DNA from: an uncultured Roseiflexaceae bacterium
GTDB lineage: Bacteria > Chloroflexota > Chloroflexia > Chloroflexales > Roseiflexaceae
Direction: 5' to 3'
DNA: 13,600 bases
Assembly (NCBI GenBank): GCA_937988885.1
Contig: CALKHR010000036.1
Coordinates: 1 to 13,600 of the forward strand
The translations under genes were made by a program, and so were the position numbers. The notes beneath the pieces are model-generated. The model made no database searches. It saw only the letters and a list, made by a program, of their open reading frames with translations, and was not told the origin of the DNA. Below, in pieces: positions 1-6,603 of this stretch. How positions within the stretch are numbered: position 1 is the first letter of the stretch; every line of letters starts with the position of its first letter.

Positions 1-95
1 AGAAGATGGCTGACTTGAACGCAATCAGTATTGAGGGTGCCGAGAAGATTATCGCCGGTACTGCTCGTAGCATGGGTATTGCGATCAAGGATTAA
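1..95 (+). CDS. rplK: 50S ribosomal protein L11, C-terminal end (partial)
   Basis: The first 95 bases read in one frame (codons from base 3) to a TAA at 93-95, giving about 30 residues that include GAEKIIAGTARSMGI. This is the conserved C-terminal RNA-binding end of ribosomal protein L11, which binds the GTPase-associated centre of 23S rRNA. The start lies before the window. The order rplK-rplA-rplJ-rplL that follows is the standard bacterial arrangement and supports the call. The 87-base gap to rplA has no clear terminator, so rplK and rplA are probably co-transcribed. Confidence 0.95.
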   Translation, partial: KMADLNAISIEGAEKIIAGTARSMGIAIKD

Positions 96-170
96 CCCGA
101 TTGCACGTTTGTGCAACTATTGATGTGAGATCTGTATCTGTGGGAGGGCCAATACGGCCTGTTTGACCAC

Positions 171-176
171 GAGGAG
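171..176 (+). promoter_or_regulatory. Shine-Dalgarno site of rplA
   Basis: GAGGAG lies six bases before the ATG at 183. It fixes the rplA start, which also matches the usual MAKxxGK opening of L1. Confidence 0.8.
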
Positions 177-182
177 TTTGTA

Positions 183-905
183 ATGGCGAAAGCTCACGGT
201 AAGCAGTACACCGCAGCGTTGCAGAAGATCGATCGCGCGCGGTTCTATACCCCCGAGGAAGCGGTAGCTCTGATCAAGGAGACCTCGTTCACCAAGTTCG
301 ATGCGACGGTCGAGGTCCACCTGCGCCTTGGTATCGACCCCCGCCACGCCGACCAGAATATCCGCACGACGGTTGCTTTGCCGCATGGCACAGGCAAGAG
401 CGTGCGCGTGTTGGTGTTCGCGCAGGGCGAGGCCGTGCAGATTGCTCAGGAGGCTGGCGCTGATTTCGTCGGGTCGGATGATTTGATCGCTCGGATCGAC
501 AAAGAGAACTTCTTCGATTTCGACGTTGCGATCGCGACTCCTGATATGATGGGTAAGGTCGGTCGGGTCAGCCGCAAGCTTGGCCCACGCGGCTTGATGC
601 CCAACCCCAAGAGCGGCACGATTGTGCAGCCCGATGCGCTTGCTCGCACGATCCGCGAGGTTCGCGGTGGCCGTGTTGAGTTCCGCAACGATAAGACCGG
701 CCTGCTGCACGTGGCGGTTGGCAAGGTCAGCTTCACCCCGACGCAGATTTACGAGAACATCGCTGCGTTGATGGAGGCTGTCAAGGCCGCGAAGCCGGCC
801 AGCTCGAAGGGCAACTATATCAAGAGTGTGACTTTCACAAGCACGATGGGCCCTGGTATTCGCGTTGATGTTGCTGCTGCTCAGTCAATGCAGCCAGGTG
901 CTTAG
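183..905 (+). CDS. rplA: 50S ribosomal protein L1
   Basis: A protein of 240 residues, slightly longer than the usual 225-235. It opens MAKAHGKQY and carries the L1 signature around residues 127-141 (GRVSRKLGPRGLMPNPKSGT), followed by the RGGRVEFRNDKTG segment that contacts RNA. L1 forms the mobile L1 stalk of the 50S subunit near the E site and helps release deacylated tRNA; in many bacteria it also represses its own mRNA. The short extension after the conserved SMGPGIRVD-like end (TMGPGIRVD, then about ten residues rich in Ala and Gln) is unremarkable. The gene sits between rplK and the L10 leader. An antisense reading frame over the same bases is a shadow. Confidence 0.98.
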   Translation: MAKAHGKQYTAALQKIDRARFYTPEEAVALIKETSFTKFDATVEVHLRLGIDPRHADQNIRTTVALPHGTGKSVRVLVFAQGEAVQIAQEAGADFVGSDDLIARIDKENFFDFDVAIATPDMMGKVGRVSRKLGPRGLMPNPKSGTIVQPDALARTIREVRGGRVEFRNDKTGLLHVAVGKVSFTPTQIYENIAALMEAVKAAKPASSKGNYIKSVTFTSTMGPGIRVDVAAAQSMQPGA

Positions 906-930
906 TTCGTAGCTCTACAACTGTTATAAC
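902..930 (+). promoter_or_regulatory. Weak candidate promoter before the L10 leader
   Basis: TTAGTT (902-907), a 17-base spacer and TATAAC (925-930) would start transcription just before the L10 leader fold. The -35 match is poor. Read-through from rplKA is equally plausible. Confidence 0.25.
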
Positions 931-934
931 CATA

Positions 935-1055
935 CTGCTCTAGACAGTGGGCGCGCTGCGCTTAATGGTTCGACCACCCACCGAGGCAGATCCACATCAG
1001 ATACGGGTTTTTCCGTGCGTGGGCTGCTGTTCTAGAGACAGCAGCTCTTTTTGTT
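935..1055 (+). promoter_or_regulatory. L10 ribosomal-protein leader with attenuator
   Basis: The untranslated region before rplJ has the parts of the L10 leader family, the autoregulatory site bound by L10-(L12)4 in many bacteria. AGACAG followed by GTGGG (947-951) pairs with CCCAC (977-981), directly followed by CGAGG; this is the kink-turn-like arrangement of the family. A small ACGG/CCGT hairpin (1003-1006 with 1013-1016) comes next, and CCAC (992-995) could pair with GTGG (1019-1022). That pairing would use bases of the terminator's left arm and so could act as an antiterminator. A terminator hairpin follows (listed separately). The pairings were read by eye and not folded by program. Confidence 0.75.
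1021..1052 (+). terminator. Attenuator terminator of the L10 leader
   Basis: GGGCTGCTGT (1021-1030) pairs with ACAGCAGCTC (1038-1047), ten pairs including one G-U, with a seven-base loop and a T run at 1048-1052. It lies about 60 bases before the rplJ start, inside the leader, so it should control read-through into rplJ-rplL and not end the rplKA message alone. Confidence 0.75.
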
Positions 1056-1103
1056 GCTGTTTTGGTTGTACATCGATAGACTGCCTATAAAAGGTTCCGA
1101 TGG

Positions 1104-1113
1104 AAGGGGGTGA
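1104..1113 (+). promoter_or_regulatory. Strong Shine-Dalgarno site that decides the rplJ start
   Basis: AAGGGGGTGA differs by one base from AAGGAGGTGA, the full complement of the 16S 3' end. It is correctly spaced for the TTG at 1119 and overlaps, so cannot serve, the GTG at 1110. Confidence 0.75.
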
Positions 1114-1118
1114 ATAGA

Positions 1119-1649
1119 TTGCCAACTCAGCGTAAAATTGACGCTGTTGCTGATCTGAGCGAGAAGATGTCGCGCACGCAGTTTACTGTTGTGGCCGATT
1201 ATCGTGGCCTGACAGTGGCCGAGATCAGTGATTTGCGAAAGAGACTGCGCGAGGCGGGTGCTGAGCTGATTGTAGCGAAGAACACCTTGACTCTGATTGC
1301 TGCCAAGCAGAACGGTATGGAAGCCCTTGAGCCGTTGCTGGCTGGCCCGACGGCATTGGCGTTTGCCTATGACGATGTGGCGAAGACGGCGAAGGTGATC
1401 AACGAGTTCAACCGCGGCCCCAAGAAGCTTGTGGTGCGTGGCGGTATGCTCGGTAAGGATCTGTTGAAGGCTGACGCTCTCGACAAGGTTGCAAGTCTGC
1501 CTTCGCGCGAGCAGGTGCTGGCTCAGATCGTCGGTGGCGTGGCGGCTCCGGTTTCGGGCGTGGTCGGCGTGATCAACGCGGCGATTACCAATGTTCTGTA
1601 CGTGCTTCAGGCACGTATCGATCAGCAGAGCTCGGAGGCGGCTGCGTAG
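1119..1649 (+). CDS. rplJ: 50S ribosomal protein L10
   Basis: L10 is the base of the ribosomal stalk: its N-terminal domain binds 23S rRNA and its C-terminal helix carries the L7/L12 dimers. From TTG at 1119 the product is 176 residues and begins MPTQRKIDAVADLSEKM, the normal L10 opening. The conserved block DYRGLTVAEISDLRKRLREA and the segment AKNTLTLIAAKQ are present, and the C-terminal part ends with the stalk-binding helix region (ITNVLYVLQARIDQQ). A GTG at 1110 is in frame and would add three residues, but it overlaps the Shine-Dalgarno site. Expression is probably controlled by the attenuator just upstream, with L10-L12 as the effector, as in other bacteria with this leader. Confidence 0.96.
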   Translation: MPTQRKIDAVADLSEKMSRTQFTVVADYRGLTVAEISDLRKRLREAGAELIVAKNTLTLIAAKQNGMEALEPLLAGPTALAFAYDDVAKTAKVINEFNRGPKKLVVRGGMLGKDLLKADALDKVASLPSREQVLAQIVGGVAAPVSGVVGVINAAITNVLYVLQARIDQQSSEAAA

Positions 1650-1673
1650 GGCAGTTGCTTAGTGTGACTTTTT

Positions 1674-1694
1674 GCAAGCCAATGCTTGGTTTGC
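1674..1694 (+). promoter_or_regulatory. Intercistronic hairpin between rplJ and rplL
   Basis: GCAAGCCAA (1674-1682) pairs with TTGGTTTGC (1686-1694) across a three-base TGC loop: nine pairs with one G-U. There is no T run after it, so it is not a standard terminator. It could be an RNA-processing or stability element that helps make more L12 than L10. The function is inferred. Confidence 0.5.
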
Positions 1695-1725
1695 GTGAAA
1701 CAATATACATGAGGAGATTTCTATC

Positions 1726-2130
1726 ATGGCGAGCGATAAGGTTAACAGCATTATTGAGAGCATCGAGTCGTTGAACGTGCTCGAGTTGGTCGAACTCAAG
1801 AAGGCGATGGAGGAGAAGTGGGGCGTGACGGCTGCTGCTCCGGTTGCAGTTGCTGCTCCTGGCGCTGTTGCTGCTGCTGGTGGTGATGGTGCTGCTGCTC
1901 CGGCTGCCGCTGATGAGAAGAGCGAGTTCGACGTGATCCTGACCGCGGTCGGCGCGAACAAGATCCAGGTCATCAAGGTCGTGCGCGAGCTGACCAGCCT
2001 GGGCTTGAAGGAAGCCAAGGACCTGGTCGAGGGTGCTCCCAAGCCGGTCAAGGAAGGCGTCAGCAAGGAAGAGGCCGAGGCTGCCAAGGCGAAGCTGGCC
2101 GAGGCTGGCGCAACCGCCGAGATCAAGTAG
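1726..2130 (+). CDS. rplL: 50S ribosomal protein L7/L12
   Basis: A protein of 134 residues, slightly longer than the usual 120-130. The N-terminal dimerisation domain (SIIESIESLNVLELVELKKA) is followed by a long Ala/Gly/Pro hinge at about residues 35-63, which accounts for the extra length. The C-terminal factor-binding domain begins near residue 66 with SEFDVILTAVGANKIQVIK and includes GLKEAKDLVEGAPKPVKEGV. L12 dimers on L10 recruit translational GTPases such as EF-Tu and EF-G. The ATG at 1726 follows a GAGGAG Shine-Dalgarno site in the 76-base gap after rplJ. The terminator at 2191 closes this transcription unit. Confidence 0.98.
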   Translation: MASDKVNSIIESIESLNVLELVELKKAMEEKWGVTAAAPVAVAAPGAVAAAGGDGAAAPAAADEKSEFDVILTAVGANKIQVIKVVRELTSLGLKEAKDLVEGAPKPVKEGVSKEEAEAAKAKLAEAGATAEIK

Positions 2131-2190
2131 CTGTACGACAACTTGGGCGCTTGTCGCTCGGTGGGCTTCCACTCGGGTGGCTCAGCGCAG

Positions 2191-2221
2191 AAAAGGAACG
2201 CTTCGGCGTTCCTTTTTTTTT
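2191..2221 (+). terminator. Rho-independent terminator after rplL
   Basis: AAAAGGAACGC (2191-2201), a TTCG tetraloop, and GCGTTCCTTTT (2206-2216), followed by more T residues to 2221. The C(UUCG)G loop and long T run make this a strong, classical terminator. Confidence 0.95.
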
Positions 2222-2435
2222 GTTCATTTTTCCAACACGTTGTAACCGTATCGTTGAGTGATACGTATGCTTAGTACATGAGATCGCAAAGTAAACGCAT
2301 AGTATCTCTTCATTCGCTCGTATTATGATCAATTCGGAAAGATATGCGCATCTATTGAGCGTTCAACGCCGTTTTTCATAGAGAATGATGTAAAACATCC
2401 TGTAAACTGCTTTAATGGTATGAGGAGTTTGTGCG
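2222..2435 (+). promoter_or_regulatory. Intergenic region with candidate promoter for the propeller protein
   Basis: This AT-richer stretch contains TATGCT at 2266-2271, the same hexamer found at other promoters in this window, with TTGTAA at 2240-2245 as a poorly spaced -35 candidate (20 bases). A second weak pair is TTGAGC (2355-2360) and CATAGA (2377-2382), spacer 16. The gene's Shine-Dalgarno site, GAGGAG, is at 2422-2427. No RNA gene or small coding frame is convincing here. Confidence 0.35.
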
Positions 2436-4142
2436 ATGAATGATTCTGGGAATTCAAGACTGGTCATGTGCCCTGGCTGTGCGATTACTATCGAAGTAAA
2501 GGGCAAACGAGGTCGGTGTCCGTATTGTGGTAAACGTGTTACGCTGGATGAACCAACCCCTACACAACCATCTGCTTCCCCAGGTCAGTATTCATCGCAG
2601 CCAACAATGTCGGTGGGCGAAGGCCAGTACGTCTCGTACAGTTCGGCAGGTAGACCAGCCTCTGCTTCTCGTGGGATTGGCCAGTGTTTGGGGCGCTTAC
2701 TATCGTTTGTGATCGCGTTTGTTGCGATCGGCGTTGCCACTTCTCTTTTTGTCTTTGATACCAATATTGGCGCGATGTTTGGCAGTATTCGCAGGCAGAT
2801 TCCGTTCTTTTCAAGTGCCCCGATTGGCTTTGGGAGCACTGAGGAATCGGATGTGACAACGACTATCTCGTTTGGGAATGTTTCAACATTCGTTGGCTAT
2901 GTGCCTCGCAACGATGCTGGCAGCGATCTTGTGGCGCTTCTGTACGCTTCGTCCGATCAAGGGCCGATTCTTCAGCGGTTGGATGCGTTTGCTACCAAGC
3001 CGCGTTGGTCGAGTGAGCCGTTGAGCCGAGATGCGTCGCAGGGTCTTCAGGTGATTGGTAGCGAGCATGTGTTTGTGACCGATGACGATACATTGATTGC
3101 GCTTCGGCTTGATGATGGCACAGAGGCGTGGCGAACACCGTTGGTAAGCCCTCCAGACAACAACTGTAAAGATTGTCTGCAACAGGTTGGTGATCGGGTG
3201 GTGGTGTTGCAGAAGGACGGCTCGCTTCAGGGCTTCAATGTGGCGAATGGACAGCGAACGTGGAGCATCAAACTGGCGGAGACGCCAAGGCAGATGCCGC
3301 TGGCCGATGGCAAATTGGTGGTAGTGAACGAGATCGATAGAGAGAATGGCGAGGTGCTGCTGATCGATCCTGCGACCGGTAAGGAAACGCTGCAGTTTGC
3401 GCCTGAGTGCGATCTGGATCATCCGTTTGGCCCCGAGGCGATCACAAAGAACGCCTCGATGATGGTCGATGGCCAAGATTTGTATCTGTTCTATGGCTTT
3501 TTCCAGAAGTGTGTGCAGCGTTGGGATCTGAGCACGGGTTCGATGATGTGGCAACAGCCAATGGACATGAATCTTCCAAGCGGGCTGATGTACGAGGATG
3601 TGCGTTTGGTTGTCGGCGATCAGTTGGTGTTTGCGACCGATGCGTCTATCAACAATCAGGTGATAGCGATCAATACGAAAACGGGTGACATCAAGACGCT
3701 GTTGGATGGAGATGGCTATGGCTACCGCATTGTGGCCGCGCACAACAATACTCTGATTTTGGGGAAATGGCCCGATTGGGATACGAGAAGGCACTCGTTG
3801 ATCGGTGTTGATATTCGTTCTGGCAAGGAATTGTGGGAACTGGAGTCACAAGCCAAGAGTACCCTGCAATTGATGACGATTCATGGCGCCTGGGATGTGC
3901 GGATGACGCCACAGGGCTTGGTATCGCTCGAGGTGTTGGAGGACAAGAAGCAGATTGAGATGAAGTGGATCGATGCCGAGACTGGCCGAACAACCCGCTC
4001 TGTGGCGCAGGTGATCGATGAGCGAGGTTCGTATACCTTCTGGTCGGCCTTGTGGGCCGATAAGATGGCCTTCTTCGATATCGGCGGCTACGTCTATGTG
4101 TTCGATCTGGAGGCTGGGAAGCTTGTCTACCGCATGCGATAG
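2436..4142 (+). CDS. Membrane-anchored zinc-ribbon / PQQ-type beta-propeller protein, function unknown
   Basis: A protein of 568 residues in three parts. Residues 12-31 form a four-cysteine zinc ribbon (CPGC at 12-15, CPYC at 28-31). Residues 38-80 are a Pro/Ser/Gln-rich linker. One hydrophobic helix spans about 88-107, with Arg79 and Arg87 before it, so the ribbon should be cytoplasmic and the rest outside. Residues 150-568 contain eight repeats of the PQQ/YWTD-like form (hydrophobic-x-D-x-x-(S/T/D)-G-x-x-W): around 221, 265, 307, 361, 410, 456, 509 and 554, for example DIRSGKELW. This predicts an eight-bladed propeller like BamB or PQQ enzymes. No catalytic dehydrogenase residues or cofactor motif are evident, so a binding or scaffold role is more likely than enzymatic. 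Cys244, 247, 325 and 359 could form disulfides. The ATG at 2436 has GAGGAG eight bases upstream. It converges with the response regulator, six bases between stops. Confidence 0.85.
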   Translation: MNDSGNSRLVMCPGCAITIEVKGKRGRCPYCGKRVTLDEPTPTQPSASPGQYSSQPTMSVGEGQYVSYSSAGRPASASRGIGQCLGRLLSFVIAFVAIGVATSLFVFDTNIGAMFGSIRRQIPFFSSAPIGFGSTEESDVTTTISFGNVSTFVGYVPRNDAGSDLVALLYASSDQGPILQRLDAFATKPRWSSEPLSRDASQGLQVIGSEHVFVTDDDTLIALRLDDGTEAWRTPLVSPPDNNCKDCLQQVGDRVVVLQKDGSLQGFNVANGQRTWSIKLAETPRQMPLADGKLVVVNEIDRENGEVLLIDPATGKETLQFAPECDLDHPFGPEAITKNASMMVDGQDLYLFYGFFQKCVQRWDLSTGSMMWQQPMDMNLPSGLMYEDVRLVVGDQLVFATDASINNQVIAINTKTGDIKTLLDGDGYGYRIVAAHNNTLILGKWPDWDTRRHSLIGVDIRSGKELWELESQAKSTLQLMTIHGAWDVRMTPQGLVSLEVLEDKKQIEMKWIDAETGRTTRSVAQVIDERGSYTFWSALWADKMAFFDIGGYVYVFDLEAGKLVYRMR

Positions 4143-4148
4143 CGGTTG

Positions 4149-4781
4149 TTAGAGTTCGATCAGGCCAAGTTGGGCGGCTTTGGAGACGGCCTCGGTGCGG
4201 TTGCCAACCCCTAACTTGGCCAAAATTGCACTCACATGGAATTTGACGGTGCGTTCGCTAATGACAAGTTCATTGGCGATTTCTTTATTTTGGCGGCCTT
4301 TCGCCAACAGCCTCAAGACTTCGAGTTCTCGTTCGGTGAGCGTATCGGGGAGCACGGGCGCGCTGCTGACTTGGCGCAGCAGGCGCGCGGCGACGACGGG
4401 TTGCAGCAGTGATCCTCCGTTGTACACCACCCGAATCGCCTGGAAAAGCTCATCGCGGGGGGCGCCTTTGAGGAGGTAGCCCTGCGCGCCAGCCTGCACA
4501 GCGCTCAGGATGCGCTCGTCGGTGTCGAAGGCGGTGAAGATGATGGCGCGGGCCTGCGGATTGGTGGCGCGAATCGCGTGCAGCGCTGCAACGCCATCGA
4601 GCTTGGGCAGTTCGAGGTCGAGCAGGATGACATCGGGTTGGAGCGCGGCGGCCAGTTCAACGGCTTGCGCGCCGGTGTTGGCCTCACCCACGATCTCGAA
4701 ATCGGGCTGGGTTTCGAGGACTGCGATGAGTCCCTCGCGCACAATCGGGTGATCATCGGCTATCAGAATACGTATTGGCAT
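4149..4781 (-). CDS. NarL/LuxR-family response regulator
   Basis: A protein of 210 residues from the ATG at 4781 (MPIRILIADDHPIVREGL). The receiver domain has the acidic pair Asp9-Asp10, the phosphoacceptor Asp55 in DLELP, and the Lys of LLKGAPRDEL near residue 105. The LuxR-type helix-turn-helix covers roughly 145-205 (LTERELEVLRLLAKGRQNKEI, then SERTVKFHVSAILAKLGV). It should act as a phosphorylation-controlled DNA-binding regulator in the cytoplasm. The frame opens further upstream at 4814, which would add 11 residues and overlap the methyltransferase gene by 23 bases. The shorter start begins ten bases after that gene's stop and gives the normal family N-terminus. Neither start has a good Shine-Dalgarno site, suggesting translational coupling. 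No histidine kinase is in the window, so its partner is elsewhere. Confidence 0.93.
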   Translation of the reverse strand: MPIRILIADDHPIVREGLIAVLETQPDFEIVGEANTGAQAVELAAALQPDVILLDLELPKLDGVAALHAIRATNPQARAIIFTAFDTDERILSAVQAGAQGYLLKGAPRDELFQAIRVVYNGGSLLQPVVAARLLRQVSSAPVLPDTLTERELEVLRLLAKGRQNKEIANELVISERTVKFHVSAILAKLGVGNRTEAVSKAAQLGLIEL

Positions 4782-4791
4782 AGGCTTGGTG

Positions 4792-5712
4792 CTACCGTGG
4801 CTCGTCGATGCCATCGGTATGCTCGGGTAGGTAGCTACAAACGATCAGTTCATCGACGCTGCCGCGCTTTCGGCCATCGCAGTTGATTTTGCGGCTGGCC
4901 TGTACGATCGAGGTGCTGACAGCGTGGGCGGCGTAGAGCTCGTGCGAGAGCGGCGTGCGCGAGTTGCTCAGCATCACATACACACCACGTTCGCGGAGTT
5001 GGTTGAACAGGGCGGCGAGGCGACGCTGATCTTCGGGGCCGAATGTTTGGCCGGTGTAGTGCGTGAACGAGGCGGTTGGGCTAACCGGCACGTAGGGCGG
5101 GTCGAAGTAGACCAGATCGCCCGGCTCGACGCGGTTGGCCAGCTCCCAGAAGCCCTCGACGCGCAAATCGACGTGTTGCAGTGCGCGGTGTACGGCTCGC
5201 AGGTTGTCGGGGTCGCAGATCAGCGGGTTTTTGTAGTAGCCGAACGGCGCGTTGAATTGGCCCCGTTTGTTGAGTCGATACAGGCCGTTGTAGCAGGTGC
5301 GGTTCAGGAAGATCGCGCGGGCGGCTCGCTCGATCGGGTCGCGCTTCGCGAAATCGGGCTGTCGATCCCAAGCGCGCACCTGTAGGAAGTATTCGGGCTT
5401 GAGTTGATGTTGCTGGTGTTTTTTGAGCGCGACGATCAGCTCTTCAACATGATCGCGGATGACTTCGTAACACAGAATCAGTTCTGGATTATAGTCGCTG
5501 AGCGTTGCGCCATGTCGCAGTAAACCCCGATTCGAGAGATAGAAGAAGAGGGCTCCACCACCAACGAACGGTTCGTGGTAATGCCGAAACTGACGTGGGA
5601 GGCGCTTGGCGAGTTCGGGCAATAACTGGCTTTTGCCACCCGCCCACTTCAGGAATGGGCGCGCAGTTACATGGGCCTCGGTCGCGAGCGAGGTTTCTCT
5701 CATAGGCAGCAT
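4792..5712 (-). CDS. D12-class DNA adenine N6-methyltransferase (Dam-like)
   Basis: From ATG 5712 the product has 306 residues. It has the D12-class order: FLKWAGGKSQLLPEL at 20-34, the AdoMet-binding HEPFVGGGALFF at 46-57, SDYNPELI at 72-79, and the catalytic DPPY at 204-207 (GDLVYFDPPYVPVS), plus FNAPFGYYKNP typical of the GATC-type subgroup. The enzyme should methylate adenine N6 in a short DNA target; GATC is likely but not provable here. No restriction endonuclease gene adjoins it, so it looks like an orphan methyltransferase. The frame is open to a TTG at 5784, but those 24 residues (MQDTTRRTTRPCGH...) have no family character; ATG 5712 has AAAGAG upstream, and ATG 5703 is another option. 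The response regulator follows directly and is probably co-transcribed. Confidence 0.92.
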   Translation of the reverse strand: MLPMRETSLATEAHVTARPFLKWAGGKSQLLPELAKRLPRQFRHYHEPFVGGGALFFYLSNRGLLRHGATLSDYNPELILCYEVIRDHVEELIVALKKHQQHQLKPEYFLQVRAWDRQPDFAKRDPIERAARAIFLNRTCYNGLYRLNKRGQFNAPFGYYKNPLICDPDNLRAVHRALQHVDLRVEGFWELANRVEPGDLVYFDPPYVPVSPTASFTHYTGQTFGPEDQRRLAALFNQLRERGVYVMLSNSRTPLSHELYAAHAVSTSIVQASRKINCDGRKRGSVDELIVCSYLPEHTDGIDEPR

Positions 5713-5810
5713 CGGATCTCTTTGGCGATGGTGGATGTCACGATGACCGCAGGGGCGCGTTGTGCGCCGGGTTGTGTCCTGCAATCGGCTTGCTTGTGAG
5801 TTTGAGCCCG

Positions 5811-5819
5811 ATTATAGCA
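5811..5819 (-). promoter_or_regulatory. Extended -10 promoter for the methyltransferase / response regulator pair
   Basis: Read on the - strand, TGCTATAAT gives a consensus TATAAT at 5816-5811 with the extended TG. No good -35 lies 17 bases upstream (GGGAAA), which fits an extended -10 promoter. Transcription should begin near 5804. A GATC lies just upstream at 5826-5829. Confidence 0.65.
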
Positions 5820-5855
5820 TAAAATGATCGCTTTTTCCCGGGCTGTTTGAGGTGT

Positions 5856-5879
5856 GGGCTTGAGGTTGCCCCCAAGCCC
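5856..5879 (-). terminator. Possible terminator-like hairpin after the O-methyltransferase gene
   Basis: GGGCTTG (5856-5862) pairs with CAAGCCC (5873-5879), with further G/C pairing inside. It starts about seven bases beyond the O-methyltransferase stop, but no T run follows on the - strand, so termination may be weak. Confidence 0.35.
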
Positions 5880-5886
5880 GCGTCTA

Positions 5887-6531
5887 TCACGATACTTTGT
5901 AGGCCACAATCAAGCCATCGCGGATCGGCACCAACGAGACGATCCAGTTAGGGTCGGTGGTGATCTGGCGGGTGAAGGTGCGCACGCCCTCGGTATCGGG
6001 GGTGTGGTTATCTTCATCGAAGATCTCGCCGTGCCAGATCATATTGTCGATGATCAGGACGCCACCCGGGCGCAGTTTCTCGGCGATCACAGGGAGCGAG
6101 GCGGGATAGCCGGCTTTATCGATGTCGTTGAAGATCAGGTCGAAGGGACCAGCGGTGTCGCGCAAGGTCTGTACGGCCTCGCCGATGTGATAGGTCACGA
6201 GTTCATCGTATCCCAATGCGCTCAGGTGTTTGCGCGCTTGTTGCGAGAGCGCCTTATCCCACACGACGTGATGGACGCTGCCGCCGCCGTTCTCACGCAG
6301 GGCGCGGGCGAACCAAGCTGTCGAGTAGCCGTAGCCAGAACCAAGCTCGAAGATGCTACGTGCGCCGATCATACGGGCGATTTGGTAGCACAGTTGCCCC
6401 GCTGCAGGACCGATGATCGGGAAGTTCTGCTGTTTGGCATATATTTCCATCGCCTGGAGTTCGGCTGGTCGTTCCGGAACGAGGCTATCGAGGTAACGAT
6501 GTAGATGTGGTGCGATTGGATCGCTTGCCAT
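5887..6531 (-). CDS. SAM-dependent O-methyltransferase (catechol / CCoA OMT-like family)
   Basis: A protein of 214 residues. The Rossmann-fold SAM motif is at about 60-70 (IFELGSGYGYSTAWFARAL). The metal-binding region FNDIDKAGYPASLP (usually F(I/L)DADKxxY) and VLIIDNMIWHGEIFDEDN, with the Asp-Asn that binds the divalent metal, identify the Mg-dependent O-methyltransferase family (Methyltransf_3). Such enzymes methylate catechol or caffeoyl-type hydroxyls; the bacterial substrate cannot be told from sequence. The ATG at 6531 is preceded by AAGGAGG, six bases away. The gene lies between the NamZ-like gene and the DNA methyltransferase on the same strand, but it has its own promoter-like sequence, so it may be an independent unit. 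Confidence 0.93.
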   Translation of the reverse strand: MASDPIAPHLHRYLDSLVPERPAELQAMEIYAKQQNFPIIGPAAGQLCYQIARMIGARSIFELGSGYGYSTAWFARALRENGGGSVHHVVWDKALSQQARKHLSALGYDELVTYHIGEAVQTLRDTAGPFDLIFNDIDKAGYPASLPVIAEKLRPGGVLIIDNMIWHGEIFDEDNHTPDTEGVRTFTRQITTDPNWIVSLVPIRDGLIVAYKVS

Positions 6532-6569
6532 TCCCTACCTCCTTGGGTTGTAGTGGTCGTATTGCTTTG

Positions 6570-6578
6570 AGCATACCA
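6570..6578 (-). promoter_or_regulatory. Candidate promoter of the O-methyltransferase gene
   Basis: On the - strand TGGTATGCT gives an extended -10 (TG, one base, TATGCT) in the 72-base gap after the NamZ-like gene, about 40 bases before the ATG. The same nine bases occur before the NamZ-like gene itself. Confidence 0.45.
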
Positions 6579-6603
6579 CTGCACCTCCGTTTCATCCTCA
6601 GCA

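Noticed and set aside
117..710. A 197-codon frame on the - strand
   Set aside because: It is antisense to rplA, whose identity is certain.
2883..3794. A 303-codon frame on the - strand
   Set aside because: It is antisense to the propeller domain; composition is rich in His, Arg and Ile, with no motif. The + strand protein is clearly real.
4924..5385. A 153-codon frame on the + strand
   Set aside because: It is antisense to the DNA methyltransferase, which has all catalytic motifs.
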